Positions 1 through 14,457 are shown, numbered from the stretch's first letter. The stretch is DNA of 64,000 bases from Glandiceps talaboti (GCF_964340395.1 NC_135549.1:3079001-3143000); one strand, 5' to 3'. A program made the numbers and translations. Notes: a model not told the origin generated them from the sequence alone.

Positions 1-3000
1 TTTATTCCATTCTGGATAAATGGTTTTCTTCCTCTGTATGAAGCTAAGTCCGCTTCCTGCAAGAATTTTGGTCAAAGAGATTTATTTGCCTCAACAAAAT
101 TAACAGTCACACAATTTTTAAGTCAGTGTTTGTGTCACACAAATAAACCCAAACACATACATACACACATGCACGCACGCACACATGCATGCACGCACAC
201 AAACATGCACACACGCATGCATGCATGCATGCATATACATAAATGTGAATACAAGATTGTACACTATTATTTCATGCTGAGTGCTAGTCAGTCAGACTTG
301 GTTTGGAATCACTGTAGAGTAGATCTTTGGGGTTATCAAATATGCATCACATCAGAGCAATCTAAATGCCTATTTCAGAGAAGAAATCGGAAATGTCAAA
401 TGTTGACAAATAGAAAATGTACTCTAGGCACTCAGGTATATTACTTTTATCTTTAGGTTAATGGAAGATCTAATAGCTTTGAGATTGACTGGGAATTATA
501 TTTTACTATAATTATACTGCACTGGGGTATGATAAAAAAAGAATTACACCCCTTAAAAAAGACAAATTACAGAAATAATGTATATTGTGCATTATAAAAA
601 ATCTACATACAACCCTTGAAAAAACACTGGTGTGTTTTCTTGCTTGTAAGCAGGAATGACAAGTTTCATGCAAAGACATATAATGTAATTAGTTTTAGTA
701 ACTTATCACAGCATAAATACCACAGAGGCTGCAATCCCATGATGCTGTTACCATTTATTAATTTTATAAATTTACATTGCAAATTTGTGCTTCCCTTGTG
801 CAATAACATTTTATTCTTCTACTGATAAAAACAGGATTTCATTTAAAGACATAATATGGCTATTTCATTTGTATAGAATGCTATAATCCAGTCCCCATTA
901 ACACTGACTTTATATTCACAGTTCACTAAGAAGTTCACATATGCTTTTGTGCTATTAGAGTGATTGGAGAAATCCACTAAAGCCTACAGCATTGCATGAA
1001 ATAATTGCATACCAATGTTTATCTGGAGGCACTTTGTTATATTGCTAATCACTTTGGACTGTTTGCAAACTAAACCAGGTCATAACTTTTGTTGTAAATT
1101 GTCATCAGCTTTAAGATTAACTCTTTATTTTTTGACACTTTCTATTTTTTTTATACATTTTCACTGATGGGGATAATAAGTGATGAATGAAACACACACA
1201 ACTTACTTGTTTAGGTCAATTTTATCAACACAAATATTTCACATCATAAATGTGTGTATAACATACAATTATCCTATACATGTATCTAGGCATATCTATA
1301 ACACTTCAGGCAGGTGATTTCAGTTAATATGTGTGAGAAATATATAATGCAAATCCATCAACATTTTCTGGCTACCTAATGTTGTCAATTTAAAGTTCTA
1401 TTTATAAAAATGTGATATCATTCCAAGAAATGATATATCATATCTTTTTGCATCATTTTCATAGGGAAAAAGTCCAGATTTACAAAAACAACAAAAATAA
1501 TGAACACAGAAAATCAGAAATCCATGAAAGTAATCTTCACAGATCACTTTATATCTCAGCCTATTTATTTTTCATGAGCTTTTCCGATCAACTGGGAATT
1601 AGGACACAAGCTTAGAGGCTTCCGTAGATCAGCTGAAAGGCATGTAGAACTACAAGTTTGCACCGTGACTGAACGTGAATTAGGTTAAAGTGAACTAAAA
1701 ACAACGCCACAGGAAAGTGACATTACATTCTAACCTTTCATATTCTTCAACAGCATTCTCTATCATAATACATCAATTATTTATGTATTAGAAATTATAA
1801 TTTGTAAACAGTAATTATTCCATATAGCGCCCTCAATAGGAGTGTCACTGACTGAATTTTAATAAAAACAAAACACGTTGAAATGGCAATTATAATTATG
1901 TTTGAATAAAATTGAATGAAAAATGCTAGATATGAGACTGTCCATGTTTGGTGTGCGGTCGTCCGCGTACACACATGGTGATCACACTAAAAAGTATTCC
2001 CCATTGTCCAATCTTCATGTATTATACATTAATGGAAAGCTTACTTTCGAAACTGCAATCTTATAAAAAATATATCTTTGAAGACAAAAATACATCGAGA
2101 AATGTACTGTCAAATGAGACAATGATTGCTTGATGATCAAGCGACAAAAGGCAGAAATTTTCAGCATACGGCAAGTATATTTTGATTGTTGATATCTGAT
2201 GAACGCTTGAATCTAATATAAGCTGGAAATAAACAGATTTATAGAGCTGTCCATTATAGAGATGTTTACGTTCTAACAAAGTCCAAGATATGTCTCTAGA
2301 ACTACGAAACTAGGCAGAAATGTACCCATAGTAGAACCTTCCTCTGGCCAAGTTCGTGACTTCCGTATCATCTCTTTAATATTCATATGTTTGGGAAAAC
2401 CTCCAACTGTGGAGACTTTGTAACCACCCATTTTGGAGTGGGGTGGAACTGAATATATAGATAATATTTCAAAACATTACATAGACTCAAATACAGACTT
2501 ACATGCTGGTGTATGTACCTTAGTCTAGTCCTACAGAATGTACCTGTCAACATTTTATGATCACTATCAACAAATAGACAAATTTTACCAAAAATCTACT
2601 TAAACAGCCTGCTCAGGAAAGGGTGAACAGCACATGTCAGACCATAGACTCTATGCAGCACACTCAGACTATACACTATGCAGCACAGTCAGACTATAGA
2701 CTCTATCCAGCACAGCACAGTCAGACCATAGACTTTATGCAGCACAGTCAGACCATAGACTTAAAGCAGCACAGTCAGACCATAGACTCTATGCAGCAAC
2801 TGTGTATACATTGATGGAATTCTCTGGTTAATGTAGGGTGTAATTTTTTGTCTGAACAAATCATCTGGGATTCCATGGACAACTAAGCTAGACATATGGC
2901 TCAGAGATAAGGTGAGATCTAGTCTGTCTGTCTGTCGGTATGAAGTATCTATGGTTACAACTTGACAGCAAGTACCACCACTGAGACATGAAAGAACAAT

Positions 3001-3856
3001 GTTAAATTTTACAAAAATATACATTAATAATTAAACCTTTCAATGAATTAAAAAATTTTGACAGAAATTTACCAGAAAGACTGTTTTTCAATTGTTATAA
3101 TGTAAATTTGAGTAGAATCTATCAGAAATTAGGAAGGCAGTAATTTTGTTGAAAGAAAAGTTCACTGAGGCCTGAAAATAAAATGGTGTGGTTTCAATTA
3201 CACTAAATTTTGGAATAGGTGTTTTTAAAACTTTTTTTTTCATGTGTGAGTGTCTAGTTCAGGCAGTTATGTTTTCCATTATTTTTCCTATGGTCTCTGT
3301 GTTGTTGGTTTGTTCCCATTAGATGTACAGCCATTACAGATTGGAAGAACAGTTTTCACATGGACATTTTCTGCATCCACTATTTCTTGCGAGGCTTCAC
3401 AATCTTCACGATTTTATTATTTTTCTCTCAAATACTTAAAGGGTTTATGGTTCACAGTGAAAAACTAGGTCTGGTCGGGTAACCGGAACCAAACAATTTT
3501 TTTGTAGGCCTGAACTGAAAGTGAGTAATGGCTGACAATATTTCCTGTGTTATCTGGAACCCATGTAATCATCATACCTAAAACAATTTCAAGAATTTGA
3601 AAACATTCTTTACTTCAAACTGGCAGTACTAATAATTCAGTTTTAAGACAGTATAAATTTTACATCAATACTAATCTGGCATGCTAATTTGTTGACTTTT
3701 TATGACCAATTATATAATAAGGCATTTCAAAAGAATTTTCATTTTACATCTTCATTATATTTACATCTACATTGTTATGACTTTGAAGATAATACTCAGT
3801 ACATTACTGTATGCTAATATCATCATGAGAGATAGGGATATAGTGTCCCCCACGCA

Positions 3857-3931
<75 letters not shown>

Positions 3932-4599
3932 CTAAAAATCTTAAAGCAATGTACTCAATGTATTATGTGAAATATAATAGATATAAAAAAAATAATAATC
4001 AGTCTATCTAGTTTAAACTTTGAGGTAGCTGTATAGTCTTTAGATCAACAGGTCAAGACTACATTGTATACATGTAAGACCTTTAAATTATTGCATCTTT
4101 TCTAGGGAGTTGTTCCTAATGTTTTTGACAAAATGTTTTCATAATTACACCCACTCACTCTACATCTTTTGTTTTGACAGCTCCAGAACTCAGACAGTTT
4201 GGGACTACAACTTCAATAGACAGTGCTACATGTACATAGCATGTAATCACAGTAAATTCCCCTGACTACAGTGGGATTTGAATCCATTCACTTCCTGACT
4301 TCAAATCCTGAGTTCTATGCCACAGGGGAATTAATAAGGATCATAATGGTAATTCAATGAAATAACAGCTTAAACCATCTGGGAGTTTTTAATTTATCAT
4401 TGCTTTTTAATTCCCACCAATATAATCACAATTTTATCACATCATCATTTTTTCTAGTAAGAGTGTCTCACCTGGATGGTCAACAGCTTCTTTGACATTG
4501 ATTGCACAATATGGCTCAAATGCTTCACCATCCTGTACCATCTTTCTACTGCCCTGCTCCACTTGTAATAATTTCACTCGTATGAAGCCCATTTTGATG
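1..4599 (-). CDS. PRKCD: Novel protein kinase C (delta/theta class), N-terminal exons, partial at left edge
   Basis: Novel (calcium-independent, diacylglycerol-regulated) PKCs are Ser/Thr kinases that start with a C2-like domain. Two exons are visible on the minus strand. The first, 4472-4599, has acceptor TTTCAG, ATG at 4590-4592 and donor GTGAGA; it encodes 40 residues starting MGFIRVKLLQVEQG and containing EPYCAINVKEAV, which matches the PKC-delta/theta start (xPFLRI...PFCAVKMKEAL). Its phase-1 donor joins the exon at 56-1 (acceptor TTGCAG), which encodes SGLSFIQRKKTIYPEWNK, the counterpart of the family's VQKKPTMYPEW segment. The C1 and kinase domains must lie beyond position 1. Similarity over 58 residues plus matching phases makes the family secure. 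Delta versus theta cannot be decided; most invertebrates have one gene for both. Confidence 0.86.
2628..2803. repeat. Degenerate ~27-bp minisatellite
   Basis: About seven imperfect copies of a unit built on CAGCACAGTCAGACCATAGA. The unit explains the repetitive 63-codon open frame over it; there is no sign of a gene. Confidence 0.8.
3861..3929. repeat. (CA)n microsatellite
   Basis: An uninterrupted CA dinucleotide run of about 34 units, preceded by a few CACG units. Confidence 0.97.
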
Positions 4600-6375
4600 C
4601 TGAAACAAAACAATTAAAAAGTGTTGATACAAATATGATGAAAGTTACAAATAAAATCTAAGATTACGCTGTTTTGAAGGATAAAACCTTGTAAAATATG
4701 CTGGCACAATCTAAAACTTTGTATCCAAGGTTTTACCAGGAACTAGTTATATTCTATATATACTCACCTCACCCCATCACCACCACCCCCCACTCTACCC
4801 CACCCAACCTCCATATCAAATATTCATTGTATTTTATTTTCAAGTCAAGGCCTACCCCTCAAAGTTCCTTGGGTTCTAAAAATCTAGGCACACATCATTA
4901 TAATGTAACATGAGCATTGATATCAATGTAATAATGACCCATATTTACACAGCATGCATGTATATTGTTGAACAATTACAAGATTACATGTATGTACATT
5001 ATCAGTACAAGAATATAGAGACAGAATTCTAACTTTCTACTCACAATTCAAGACTACTGTGGTATGGAGCCTGTGCCACAGCTGTTAAATACATGTACAT
5101 GTACATACATGTACATGTATGGATCGGTACATTTTTATGTGTACCACTAAATCTACACATACGTGTATTAAAGTTGATGTAAATGATACTTCAAAGAGTT
5201 AATGAATAGAGGTTTACATTACAGGAAGCAGCAATGACTGAGTGATTTACTGAACCAATAATATTATCAAAATCAATATTGGGAATTTCAGTTCCCTGAA
5301 CAAGATATATCCTTTGCATTGAAGCCCCTGGCAATAGTGTCATGTCTCTCATTCAGTTTGACAGTGACCACTTAAAAAGTTCCACAATCCACATACATAT
5401 GAAATGTTCAGTACTATTATCCCTTGTCTTTACACTTTTCCTGGGACAGTGACCTTGGAAAGACAATAGGTACTGATGATTGGCTTATAAATTCAGTGGC
5501 TTTGATATTAACAATATATTAATTTACATAAATACAAAATGTACATGTTCATTCAGTGTTGATGTTTTTCCTGCAAGTTTAGCCATCAAAAAGACAAAAC
5601 AGGAAAGAAACCTTTAGGAACAGGATTTAATTTTCCCAACTTTGAACATCCATCCACAAAAGTTAACATTTGAAAAATGAATTTTCCCTGGTACAGCCAT
5701 TTTCACTGCATCCTGCTCTTTTTTTCTATCTTTTATTTTGGAGGGGGAGGGGGAGGGTTTTTTTTAATTACTTTGCTATTCGTCAGTCATTGAACTTTAA
5801 TCCGTGTATATTCTTTTCCTATATTGCATGCTTCTGATTTGTGCAAATTCTTTCGTTCTGTTGAATTATTGTGGTTAAATACAATCTAGTTTCTTTTGCT
5901 TTTAACTCTCTGAGAATCTTACTATCTGTTTTTCTGCTTCTTACACATACATGTACATCAGCAACCATATCATATTAAGACCTGTGATTTTGTCTGTTTT
6001 TACTATCTCCTTCCAAACTGTGTCACATAAATTGTACATGTTATGACATATCCCATTACTGCACTTATATGAATAATTTGGAAGATTATGCATAATGCAG
6101 AACATTTTCCAATTCATATCTGTTGTGGTTCTCGTGACTGTACACTTGATACATGACAAAACATGTTTGACTCTGAAACCTATCTGTCTCCTTTCTTTCA
6201 CGACACAACATGACACGACATAGATGACATTCCATGTTCACAGAAGTGTGACGGTGACATGTTATACTCTGTGAGGCACAGTCAGTGGAATACGAGTACT
6301 TCAAAGTTTAATCTCGTCTCTACTTCTGTCAAAACACAGAACATCTTTTTAAAAACTGATAAATGAACGATTTTT

Positions 6376-6435
6376 ATGGGAAGACACCATTGATAATTAC
6401 AACGAATGGGAAGACACCATTGATAATTACAGCAG
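6376..6435. repeat. 30-bp tandem duplication
   Basis: Two adjacent near-identical copies beginning ATGGGAAGACACCATTGATA. Confidence 0.9.
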
Positions 6436-9400
6436 ACATATTGGTTTTTCCACTCCTATTTATCATCATTATTACGACAAATACAATTTATGTCCCAAAA
6501 ATTGAAACAGACAGATCATTTCAGCAAATATTGTCATGGTAACCAATTCTAGATATATCAGGTTATACAGGCACTTTAAGTGTGATGGCTAAATTCATTT
6601 TCTTTTTTCCCCCAACATTTCAGAATCGTGACAAAATACAAGTGGAAATCATATAGAGCAAAATTCTCTATACTGTGTGCTCAAATGATAAAAACCCAAT
6701 GATTTATGATACTAAGATTAGATACAGTAAGACCCAATGAATTTAATCTGACCTCTATAAATAAAAACATCAATTAATTGCACCTAGCCAATCACATACA
6801 TAAAAGAGTTTCTTGTTTTTATAGACTGTCATATGACAGCACTGCAGGAGACATAAATCCAGTAGATACCAATCTTAACTATTAGGTTAGAAGGTTATCC
6901 TGATTTACACACCCTGTTATCTACTATCTAGTCTACTGCTGAAATCAGGTCTGTAGCTTGACCTTTGACCTGGTAATAACAACATGAACATACTCATAGA
7001 TCAGTAGATAAAAACTACTGTTGTTATGAGCTAAATTGGCTCCATAGCACGTGGTGTTTGAGGACTTGTGTTTTTTATTTAAAATATGACTGTCATCCAG
7101 ATGTGAATGTTAGAGCTCAAACTCAGAGTTTGAGTGCTGTGGTCTTATCAGTGAAGATATTAGGATTACAGTACAAACAGGACCTTTTTGTTCAGGACCA
7201 CTATTTTCTATAGCTCAGTGTCGGACAACTTTTCATACCCAAATGTTAATCCTAATCCAACACTGGCTTTGATATAAACAATATAATAGTGAACATAAAA
7301 TTAACACAAAATATCACATTATTGAACTTGGGAGACCAATTCTTTCCTTTTCATAACAAGCTGATTTGATTGTCAACTATTAGGAAAAATTATTCATCAG
7401 AAATGTTTGGTACATTTTACATATTGTCTTGTTAAAGGAACCATATGTGTTTATTCAGTTATTTCCTTCTGCTGTCACAATTTGAATGTTGGTTTACCCC
7501 CACCCCCCCACCCCAACACAACCCCCACCCCACCACCACCTCCACCCTGTCATCCGAGCATATGATTGCCATTTCAACACTTACTTTATTCTCTTTTTAA
7601 CAGCTTTCTTTACTCAGTTCCACAAAAAATCGCAACGTTTTTTTTAAAAAGTTGTGAAACTGGTGACTTTCACATTTACGTGTAGACAAGCTTTAATAGT
7701 ATAGCATTTCATACCATGTACAGATGTAAATATGACAAAACTTGGCATGTACGAGAAGACGTGAATGTCTGAATTTTATATCTCACATTCATTATACAGG
7801 TACGTGAATCAATAATTTAGTCAGCAGTTCGGATGACTTTGAGGCATAAACACCGAAATCTCATAATCCATGCCAATGTTTGTTTCATTAGTATTAAACA
7901 CCATGTACTACATGTATGTAGCTGGCAACATTCACTGTTTAGTCTAGAGACTTCGCTTGCCGTTACTCAAGAAGCTCTCTAAATCAAAGATCTTCTTGGT
8001 TGAGAGAGCTCATCTTGACAAATACGTAGTAACACAAAGACAATTCTCTGGGTTATAGCCACTGTTGTGTTATTTGTGTTTTGCCTAAAAAAGTGAAATG
8101 TGATGCTTCAATGACGTCACATAGTAATAAATCATGGCTCTGTAGCAAAATCACATAATATATTGTAGTAAACTATATACAAGGGCAAGTTTCTAATTTA
8201 TTTCATTTATTTACATATTTGTATTTAGTTGTGTTACCTTCTCAGTTCTGGAATCCACAAAGTGTTTATGAGTTGAAATAAACCAAATTACGGTGGCACT
8301 GAGCTACTAGTACTTTTACTACTACTATTATACTACTACTACTGTCTACACTTGTATTTGTGACTTACATTGAATGGTATGACTAGGATGAAATCATTTA
8401 CTGTTACAACAAGATTTAATGCTTGTCACATGTGAAAGTACAATCCCACTAGTCAACAGAAGCTTAGAAAACCAACTCTACGAGAGGCCTAGAATTGCCT
8501 TATTTTATATAACTGAATACACTAATGTTTACAATACTCTTTGTCAACTGTTACTGTTATTTGTGTGTTCAGTTAAGACTATTTGGGTGATTGACTCCTC
8601 CTGGATGACAATAGATATAAAGAAAACATTTACCAAATAGTCATTTTTAGAATACACATGTACTACACTAGAAAGACAAGTTAACAGAAAGTCATATTAA
8701 GTCAATGAAGAATGCATTGAAGTTCTTGTACTTTTGTTAAATATTTTGTGAAGTGACTGAAAAACATAACTGTAAGTTAAATGTACACAGTAAAACTAAA
8801 ACCATGCAGTTCCAGTAGTAATCAATTTATTACTACCTATTATTTCTACCTGGGTTAATACACATGTAGTACAATGATTAAATTCACTATTTTTCCCCAG
8901 ACAGATTTGGATAAATATACATAAATCAAATCAAAATAAACACACTTTTCTAACTTGAAGAGATTACAAAATTACTCCCTAAATATATGACATGACTTCA
9001 GGACAAAATCAAAATAATTGAAAATTGTTGAAAGTCAGAAACCGTTCACTTTAAGTTACTGTACTATTAAAGCAAAGATGTATAGTATAAATTTGGTTGG
9101 TGGGTCAGGTGACCTTGTCCCATTGTACTTACCTCATACAGCACTACTGTACTACTATTTACTAGCTTCAACTGCACACTAACATTTACAAGACTAAATA
9201 TATATAAAACACACCTTTGCTGACTAATTTAAAAACAAAACTGCTCTATTTTTAGAAATATTTCTTATGAGTTATTGTACTAGTCACAGTCATATGGATT
9301 CTGTATGTTTGGATAGCCTTTTGAACACAATCAATTAATTTACATATGAAAAGAATGCTTACCTAAATGTTAATGAATCACAGTGTATACATTGGGAAAT

Positions 9401-11893
9401 CCCATCCTGCCCATATATGGTGATATCAGTAACCTGATTAATAGAAGTCTCTGAGATGACATAACATTGCAACAATTTACATGAGATGGTGAAAATTGTT
9501 GGTACAGAAAAATGCTCCCCATTCCACAGGGAGATTTTCCCCCACAAGTGACTTGTGTCAAGGAGGGAGTGGGGGACCCAGCATACCAGAGTGAAATTAA
9601 CATGGGGAAAGAAAGGTGTAACTCTGGCGGCAGGTGATTTCCCGATGATAGAATAACTCCTCGAAAACGACACTGATGCAAATGCCAATGAAAATGTGGA
9701 CCTTGAGGCATGAAAGGGGAGCAACCGAAGACAGAATTTCAAAAAAGCAAAATTGATAGACCGAAAAATAGAAGTGAGTGAATTTTAGTGAAAACGCTTG
9801 GTATTCTAGCAGGTTTTGAGTGGGAATCTCTGGAGGGTCCTAACAAGGTCAGGTAGCAGGACTACACTGACCACTTTGCAGATGGGGAGGCTTGGTGGGA
9901 AAAGGTTAAGGGCGGGGTCATTGAACAAGTGACAGTGAATGGTAAAATATAAGTAACCTTTTATTTGGAAAGAAAAATGATGAAAAATACTTCAAAAGTT
10001 TCAGACCACGTCACTTTAATACCAGTCAAAGAAAACTATCTTTGGGTATAACCATATAAGTTTAATAGCTGTCACTGCCAGGCAGTAGATGTGTGGGCAT
10101 TTTCAAGGCAGGAGAGAGAGGTAAAGGAAAACTGTTTATCACTTAGAAACTTAAACAGCCAATCATGATCTCATGGGAGAAGTTGGGGTAGTGGGTTAAT
10201 GACTGAATACGACCCTGACTACATGCTTTTACTATCAATATCGTGTAACCACACACAGGTACAGTCCCTATATCATAGACATCATAGATAGAGGATTGTG
10301 GTTCAATTAATACTTGTTTATACTAAGTCCTGCTTGCAGACACAGTATGTCAGAACTTTACAGTGACACTGTCCATTCTACAACGTCTTGTGAAAACCAA
10401 TGTAACAAATATATCCCTAGCATGCCAGCACTGTGCTAACATGTCAATAACAAAACAATATCAGACTGTGTGGTCAAATATTAGCAATTTATCCACTATC
10501 TACTTATTTCACATATCTTCGATGACAAAACTCCCTACTGACTGAGAATATTTAAATCGGTATTTTTCACAATTTTAAACCTCCCTCCCTTATTTTTAAA
10601 AGTGAGTATATGCTGCCATAAATGGATAAGCCATTGAGCATACATGAAGTGAAACATACCAGATCTGAGGTTTAAACCTTAGTCCTGGCATTTGAAATTA
10701 TGAACAATATCCGATTTTGTGACTTTGGTCATACATGAAGGGACTATTGTGGTCAATTTAAAATTAGTAAATAGGCAATCAATTAGTAATATTTGACTGC
10801 TGGGCCTGATAATATATTATATTAGGCAGTGCTTGGGTAGTTAAGGTTTGAAGCACAGTAGTTAACAAGAAAACAAAGCAAACAATATAAGAATCTATCG
10901 AGGCCTGACTTATGCTGTCTGCAAGTAGAACTACTGACAATGACATGCTAGTCATTTCTCAGCCAATTGTGATGGTTGTCTGAGGTCATTACAGGCCTAA
11001 ATTTCCATAAACAACTTTTTATTATATTATCCTTTCTCAAAGTATATATAAAAAAGCTTAGTTCCCCCCCCCAAAAAAAAAAAATAAATAAATAAATAAA
11101 TAAATAAGTACATACATAAATAAATACATTTTTAAATAAGTATTTTATTCATGTAAATTACTGTTACCATGGCTCCCCTGACAAAATAGTATCTGCAATT
11201 ACAATTTACATGCAAGTTTAGTTTTGAGGTCAATGACCTGCATTACATGTTTCCACTCAGGTTACTAAGTCTAGCCAGAATACTGATTTAGTTTACAACA
11301 GTGAGATCATCACAGCTGGAGAGTGTCTGCAGAATGTTTTCATTAAAGTCAGTGAAATGACTAACACTTTCTCTTGGCTGCAGATGATCGTTACTTCCAG
11401 GCTTATTTTAGGTCAAGATCAAACTAACCATAATAGTAATTAGAAGTACAAATAACACTTTCACCAGATTTCAAAGTAAGTGTACCATCTGTATAAACTC
11501 AGATCCTCATTTTTAGAATGAAAAACAACATTAGGTATTGACATGTGGTTTTCGTTAATCGACATTTACACTTTCTATGCTCCCATATCAAGTATACATG
11601 TAACAAATTGCATTCCCTGATTCTGATAGCAGTTAGTCTGGTTCATATATGCCGCGTTACGATTACTACGATCATGAATCATAACGCATCAACTTGTAAA
11701 CTAACTAGACTATATAGCAGTATTCTCCCAATTTCTTAAAACTTTACATGATGCTTAATAAAACTGGTTATATTTGTAGGTATTTTTGTCATCTGGAATT
11801 TTGAGGTGGAAAACATTTTGATTGAAGTATATTGCGTGTTCTCCTGGTATGTACTAGAACAGTCATTCTATGTGATTCAGGTATATACAATCA

Positions 11894-11926
11894 TAGACCC
11901 TCCCCACCAATGGAGAGTCTATGGTA
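11894..11926. repeat. Degenerate short palindrome (CATAGACCCTCC family)
   Basis: CATAGACCCTCC is followed a few bases later by GGAGAGTCTATG, forming an imperfect short hairpin. The sequence is related to the perfect hairpin at 59,805-59,836, suggesting a small dispersed hairpin family. Confidence 0.6.
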
Positions 11927-12595
11927 TATACAACAAGTGATCTTTTCAGTGTGGATTTTCTGTGGCTGAATTCACTTGAATGCCTTCAGGGGAAAAGCAT
12001 AATCCTGGTCTGTCACTTTGGACAAAGGTAGTACATAATCCTGACTGTTTATCATGGGGAGAATGATCCTCTGGACGATTCAAATGTCACAAATACCAGG
12101 GTAGACCTATACACAATGAATTGGTTGTCTTGAAAAGATGACACATCTGATAATGATAATGACCTGAAGGTTTGTTTTACTCTACTAAAATTTGTATTGA
12201 CAATGTAAATATTTCTTTTACATTGTAACCTTGACACAAGACTACTAAGAATAAGTCTTCCTTGTGTCTTTGTAAGCGCTTCCACGAATTAGACAGCCAA
12301 CTTCCGGGTTGCAGGGAGGTGACGTGTGAAATGTATTGTCTAGTTGTAACTATACTAGGATTGCTGATGTGTAGTGATACCATGATAGTGAAACAGACAC
12401 ATGCCATGAGTGGGCTGAAATAAAGAGTTCACCCCGTTTCGTGGCATCCTGAGGTATGAGATGTAAATAGAGTTCTAGGTATGCAACCGGAACAATACGA
12501 TTCGAAGTAGTAGTAGTAGTGGTACTCAGCATGGATATACACCCAAGCACATAAGTGATAATAATACTAGTTTTGTACTGTAGAGAGTGACACCC

Positions 12596-12714
12596 AGTCT
12601 AGATTCTCGACTGGTACAGTATTATTACGTTTTAAAAACTCCATCACTACCTGTGTAGGTAGTGATGGAGTTTTTTAAAACGTAATAATACTGTACCAGT
12701 CGAGAATCTAGACT
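12596..12714. repeat. Near-perfect 119-bp foldback (57-bp arms, 4-bp loop)
   Basis: The left arm starts AGTCTAGATTCTCGACTGGT and the right arm is its reverse complement ending TCGAGAATCTAGACT. The centre is ACTACCT-GTGT-AGGTAGT. I see only a one-base length difference in a T/A run. The arms look recently formed or under conversion. It is probably a miniature foldback element, and if transcribed would give a long double-stranded hairpin. Confidence 0.95.
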
Positions 12715-13258
12715 AAGACTAAGTAGTGATACCCCACCCACCCCAGATTTCCCGGGATGCTTCGAAGAGCATGGAGTGTGAACAATTCGTCCTTGCAAAA
12801 CCCGGAAATATTGTAATAAAGGCCCTGGACAAAAATATTTGGCATGTCAGAAGTATGTAACCGGTCAAGTTGACCCCACCTTCAGCCTGTGTTTAGTTGG
12901 CTTACGATGAATAACACAAGCCATGGACGTGACGTAAAACAGGACTTCAAACATAACCATGTACTGACCCGATGGCCCTAGTGGAGTGGCACTTTCATAA
13001 CTCTTAAAAGTTTCGTGACAGTTTTTTTAAACACTTATTTGAACACTCCGGACCGGACACTACGATTCACTATGTCGTTGGTGTCGATCGACCATGTAAC
13101 GTTGTGTATTCCAACGATGTAATCAATCATGGCTTCGGACATGTAACGTACAAGTGCAGTGCAGTGTCATTGTGTTGCCCTCGGCTTCCAAGTCAATAAC
13201 ACGAGTACACACTGTAGTACACTAGTGATTCCCGCCAATAAACGTTCTCTAAACTTAC

Positions 13259-13400
13259 CTTCACAGAGATGTACTTGATTAATAGTATGTAAAGAATCCA
13301 ACGAAATTAAAATTCAGCCGTTCACTCTTCTTGACTTGTGTTGACAGTCCTAGAATGAGTGTCACTAAATCTGACTAACTGAGATATGGGATTCTACCAC
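13259..13400 (-). other. Probable 5' noncoding exon of the PKC gene
   Basis: A strong minus-strand donor (GAAG|GTAAGTTT) lies at 13,258/13,259 in a less AT-rich, CpG-containing stretch that looks like a promoter. The ATG exon of the PKC gene begins with an acceptor 7 nt before its ATG, so a leader exon must exist upstream, and this is the best candidate. The transcription start (about 13,400) is a guess. Confidence 0.4.
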
Positions 13401-13790
13401 ACCACAGGTGGGTTGATAACGAATGCGCTGGGCAGACGGAAGTAATCCGGGGTCCCACTACCATGTCCCGTGCTAGCGCCATGACCAGGGGTGCCACCCC
13501 AATACAAGCGTTCAAGATGCGTAGTTTTTTGTGCATGTTTACTATATAATGTTATTATTACTAGCATTTGTTTCTTTGAGTTTTTATTGACTCATTATGT
13601 TATGTCAGACAAATTAAAACTTCACATTTAACCCTGTCATTTCAGAATGAAGGGACAAACAAATAATTCGGAACTAAAATACTGATGTGTTGACTTTATT
13701 CAACAATATTCCAATTCAAATCAGATTTTCCTAGGAGTGTTGATTTTGTTTGTTTGTTTGTTTGTTTGTTTGTGTGTTTGTGTGTTTGTT

Positions 13791-13821
<31 letters not shown>

Positions 13822-14457
13822 GTATGTGTATGTGTATGTATGTATGTATGTATGTATGTATGTATGTATGTATGTATGCATGCATGTATGCTCTTTTTTT
13901 AAAGCATTTTTTGAGCATTTTTTTTCGTTCTCACTGAGGTTTAAGGCGCAAACATGCAAAACTGGCGTTAGTTTTGAGTACAAACCCCGGAATGATAAGA
14001 AAACTTTAAAAAAAAATAAAAAATAAAAAATAAAATAAATAAAATAAAATAAAATAAAACTAAAAAAAATATTTCAACTAAAATTATTGTAGCCTCGGTT
14101 TTGTTTGCAATATCTGTTTATCTTTTATTTTCATTTTATTTATATTTATTTTTATTTTCTGTAGCAGACTAGGAGATCGTCATGGAGCGAAACATCGCTA
14201 CAATAGTACTGCTGCAGTTAGGATACCAAATAAAAAAAATGTACGTCAGAATTTCACACATCTTAGGGAGCTCTATTGAATACAAGTTTTATTATTCCAC
14301 CTAGGGAGTGATACGTTCACCCGTTCAGAGAAAAACTCGGACGGATATGCAGGACGGATGTCACCAGGAAAAACTGAACGTCAGTGGTGGGTTCCTCAAT
14401 AATATCCGACATTCTGAGTGTAAATTCCTCACACACTGACCGCAGTCCCGGTCAACC
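13401..14457. promoter_or_regulatory. Head-to-head intergenic region between PKC (-) and GPCR (+)
   Basis: The two genes diverge from this interval, so it should hold both promoters. It includes a TTTG/TG/TATG compound microsatellite (13,746-13,890), an A-rich tract (about 14,007-14,070) and a likely retroelement-derived scrap around 14,165-14,235 containing GGAGCGAAACATCGCTACA. I see no convincing TATA box. Confidence 0.4.
13746..13890. repeat. Compound (TTTG)n(TG)n(TATG)n microsatellite
   Basis: Successive TTTG, TG and TATG runs. They produce open frames of Cys/Val/Met repeats and His/Thr repeats on both strands, which are not genes. Confidence 0.97.

Larger units (their letters stand above)
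57..4471 (-). other. PKC intron between the two C2-like exons
   Basis: This 4.4 kb intron shows no further exon that I can support. It contains CA/GCAC-type simple repeats (about 150-235), a degenerate 27-bp tandem repeat (2628-2803), and a CA microsatellite (3861-3929). Open frames here are short and low-complexity. Confidence 0.6.
4600..13258 (-). other. Long 5' intron of the PKC gene
   Basis: No coding exon is visible in 8.6 kb between the ATG exon of the PKC gene and its probable leader exon. A minus-strand donor (GTAAGC) at about 9358 ends a 127-codon frame running back to 9742; it could mark an alternative leader exon, but the protein matches nothing I know. Other contents are a 30-bp tandem duplication (6376-6435), an A-rich/TAAA tract (about 11,068-11,110) and two hairpins listed separately. 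Confidence 0.5.

Noticed and set aside
4258-4329. 72-nt tRNA-like span with a 7-bp terminal stem (TCCCCTG/CAGGGGA) and a B-box-like GGATTCAAATCC on minus
   Set aside because: The T-arm is at the wrong distance from the acceptor stem and there is no proper D or anticodon arm; at best a tRNA-derived relic.
9359-9742. 127-codon minus-strand frame ending in a donor-like site
   Set aside because: Protein has no family resemblance; kept only as a possible alternative PKC leader exon.
13696-14026. His/Thr and Cys/Val repeat frames
   Set aside because: Translation of TTTG/TG/TATG microsatellites.
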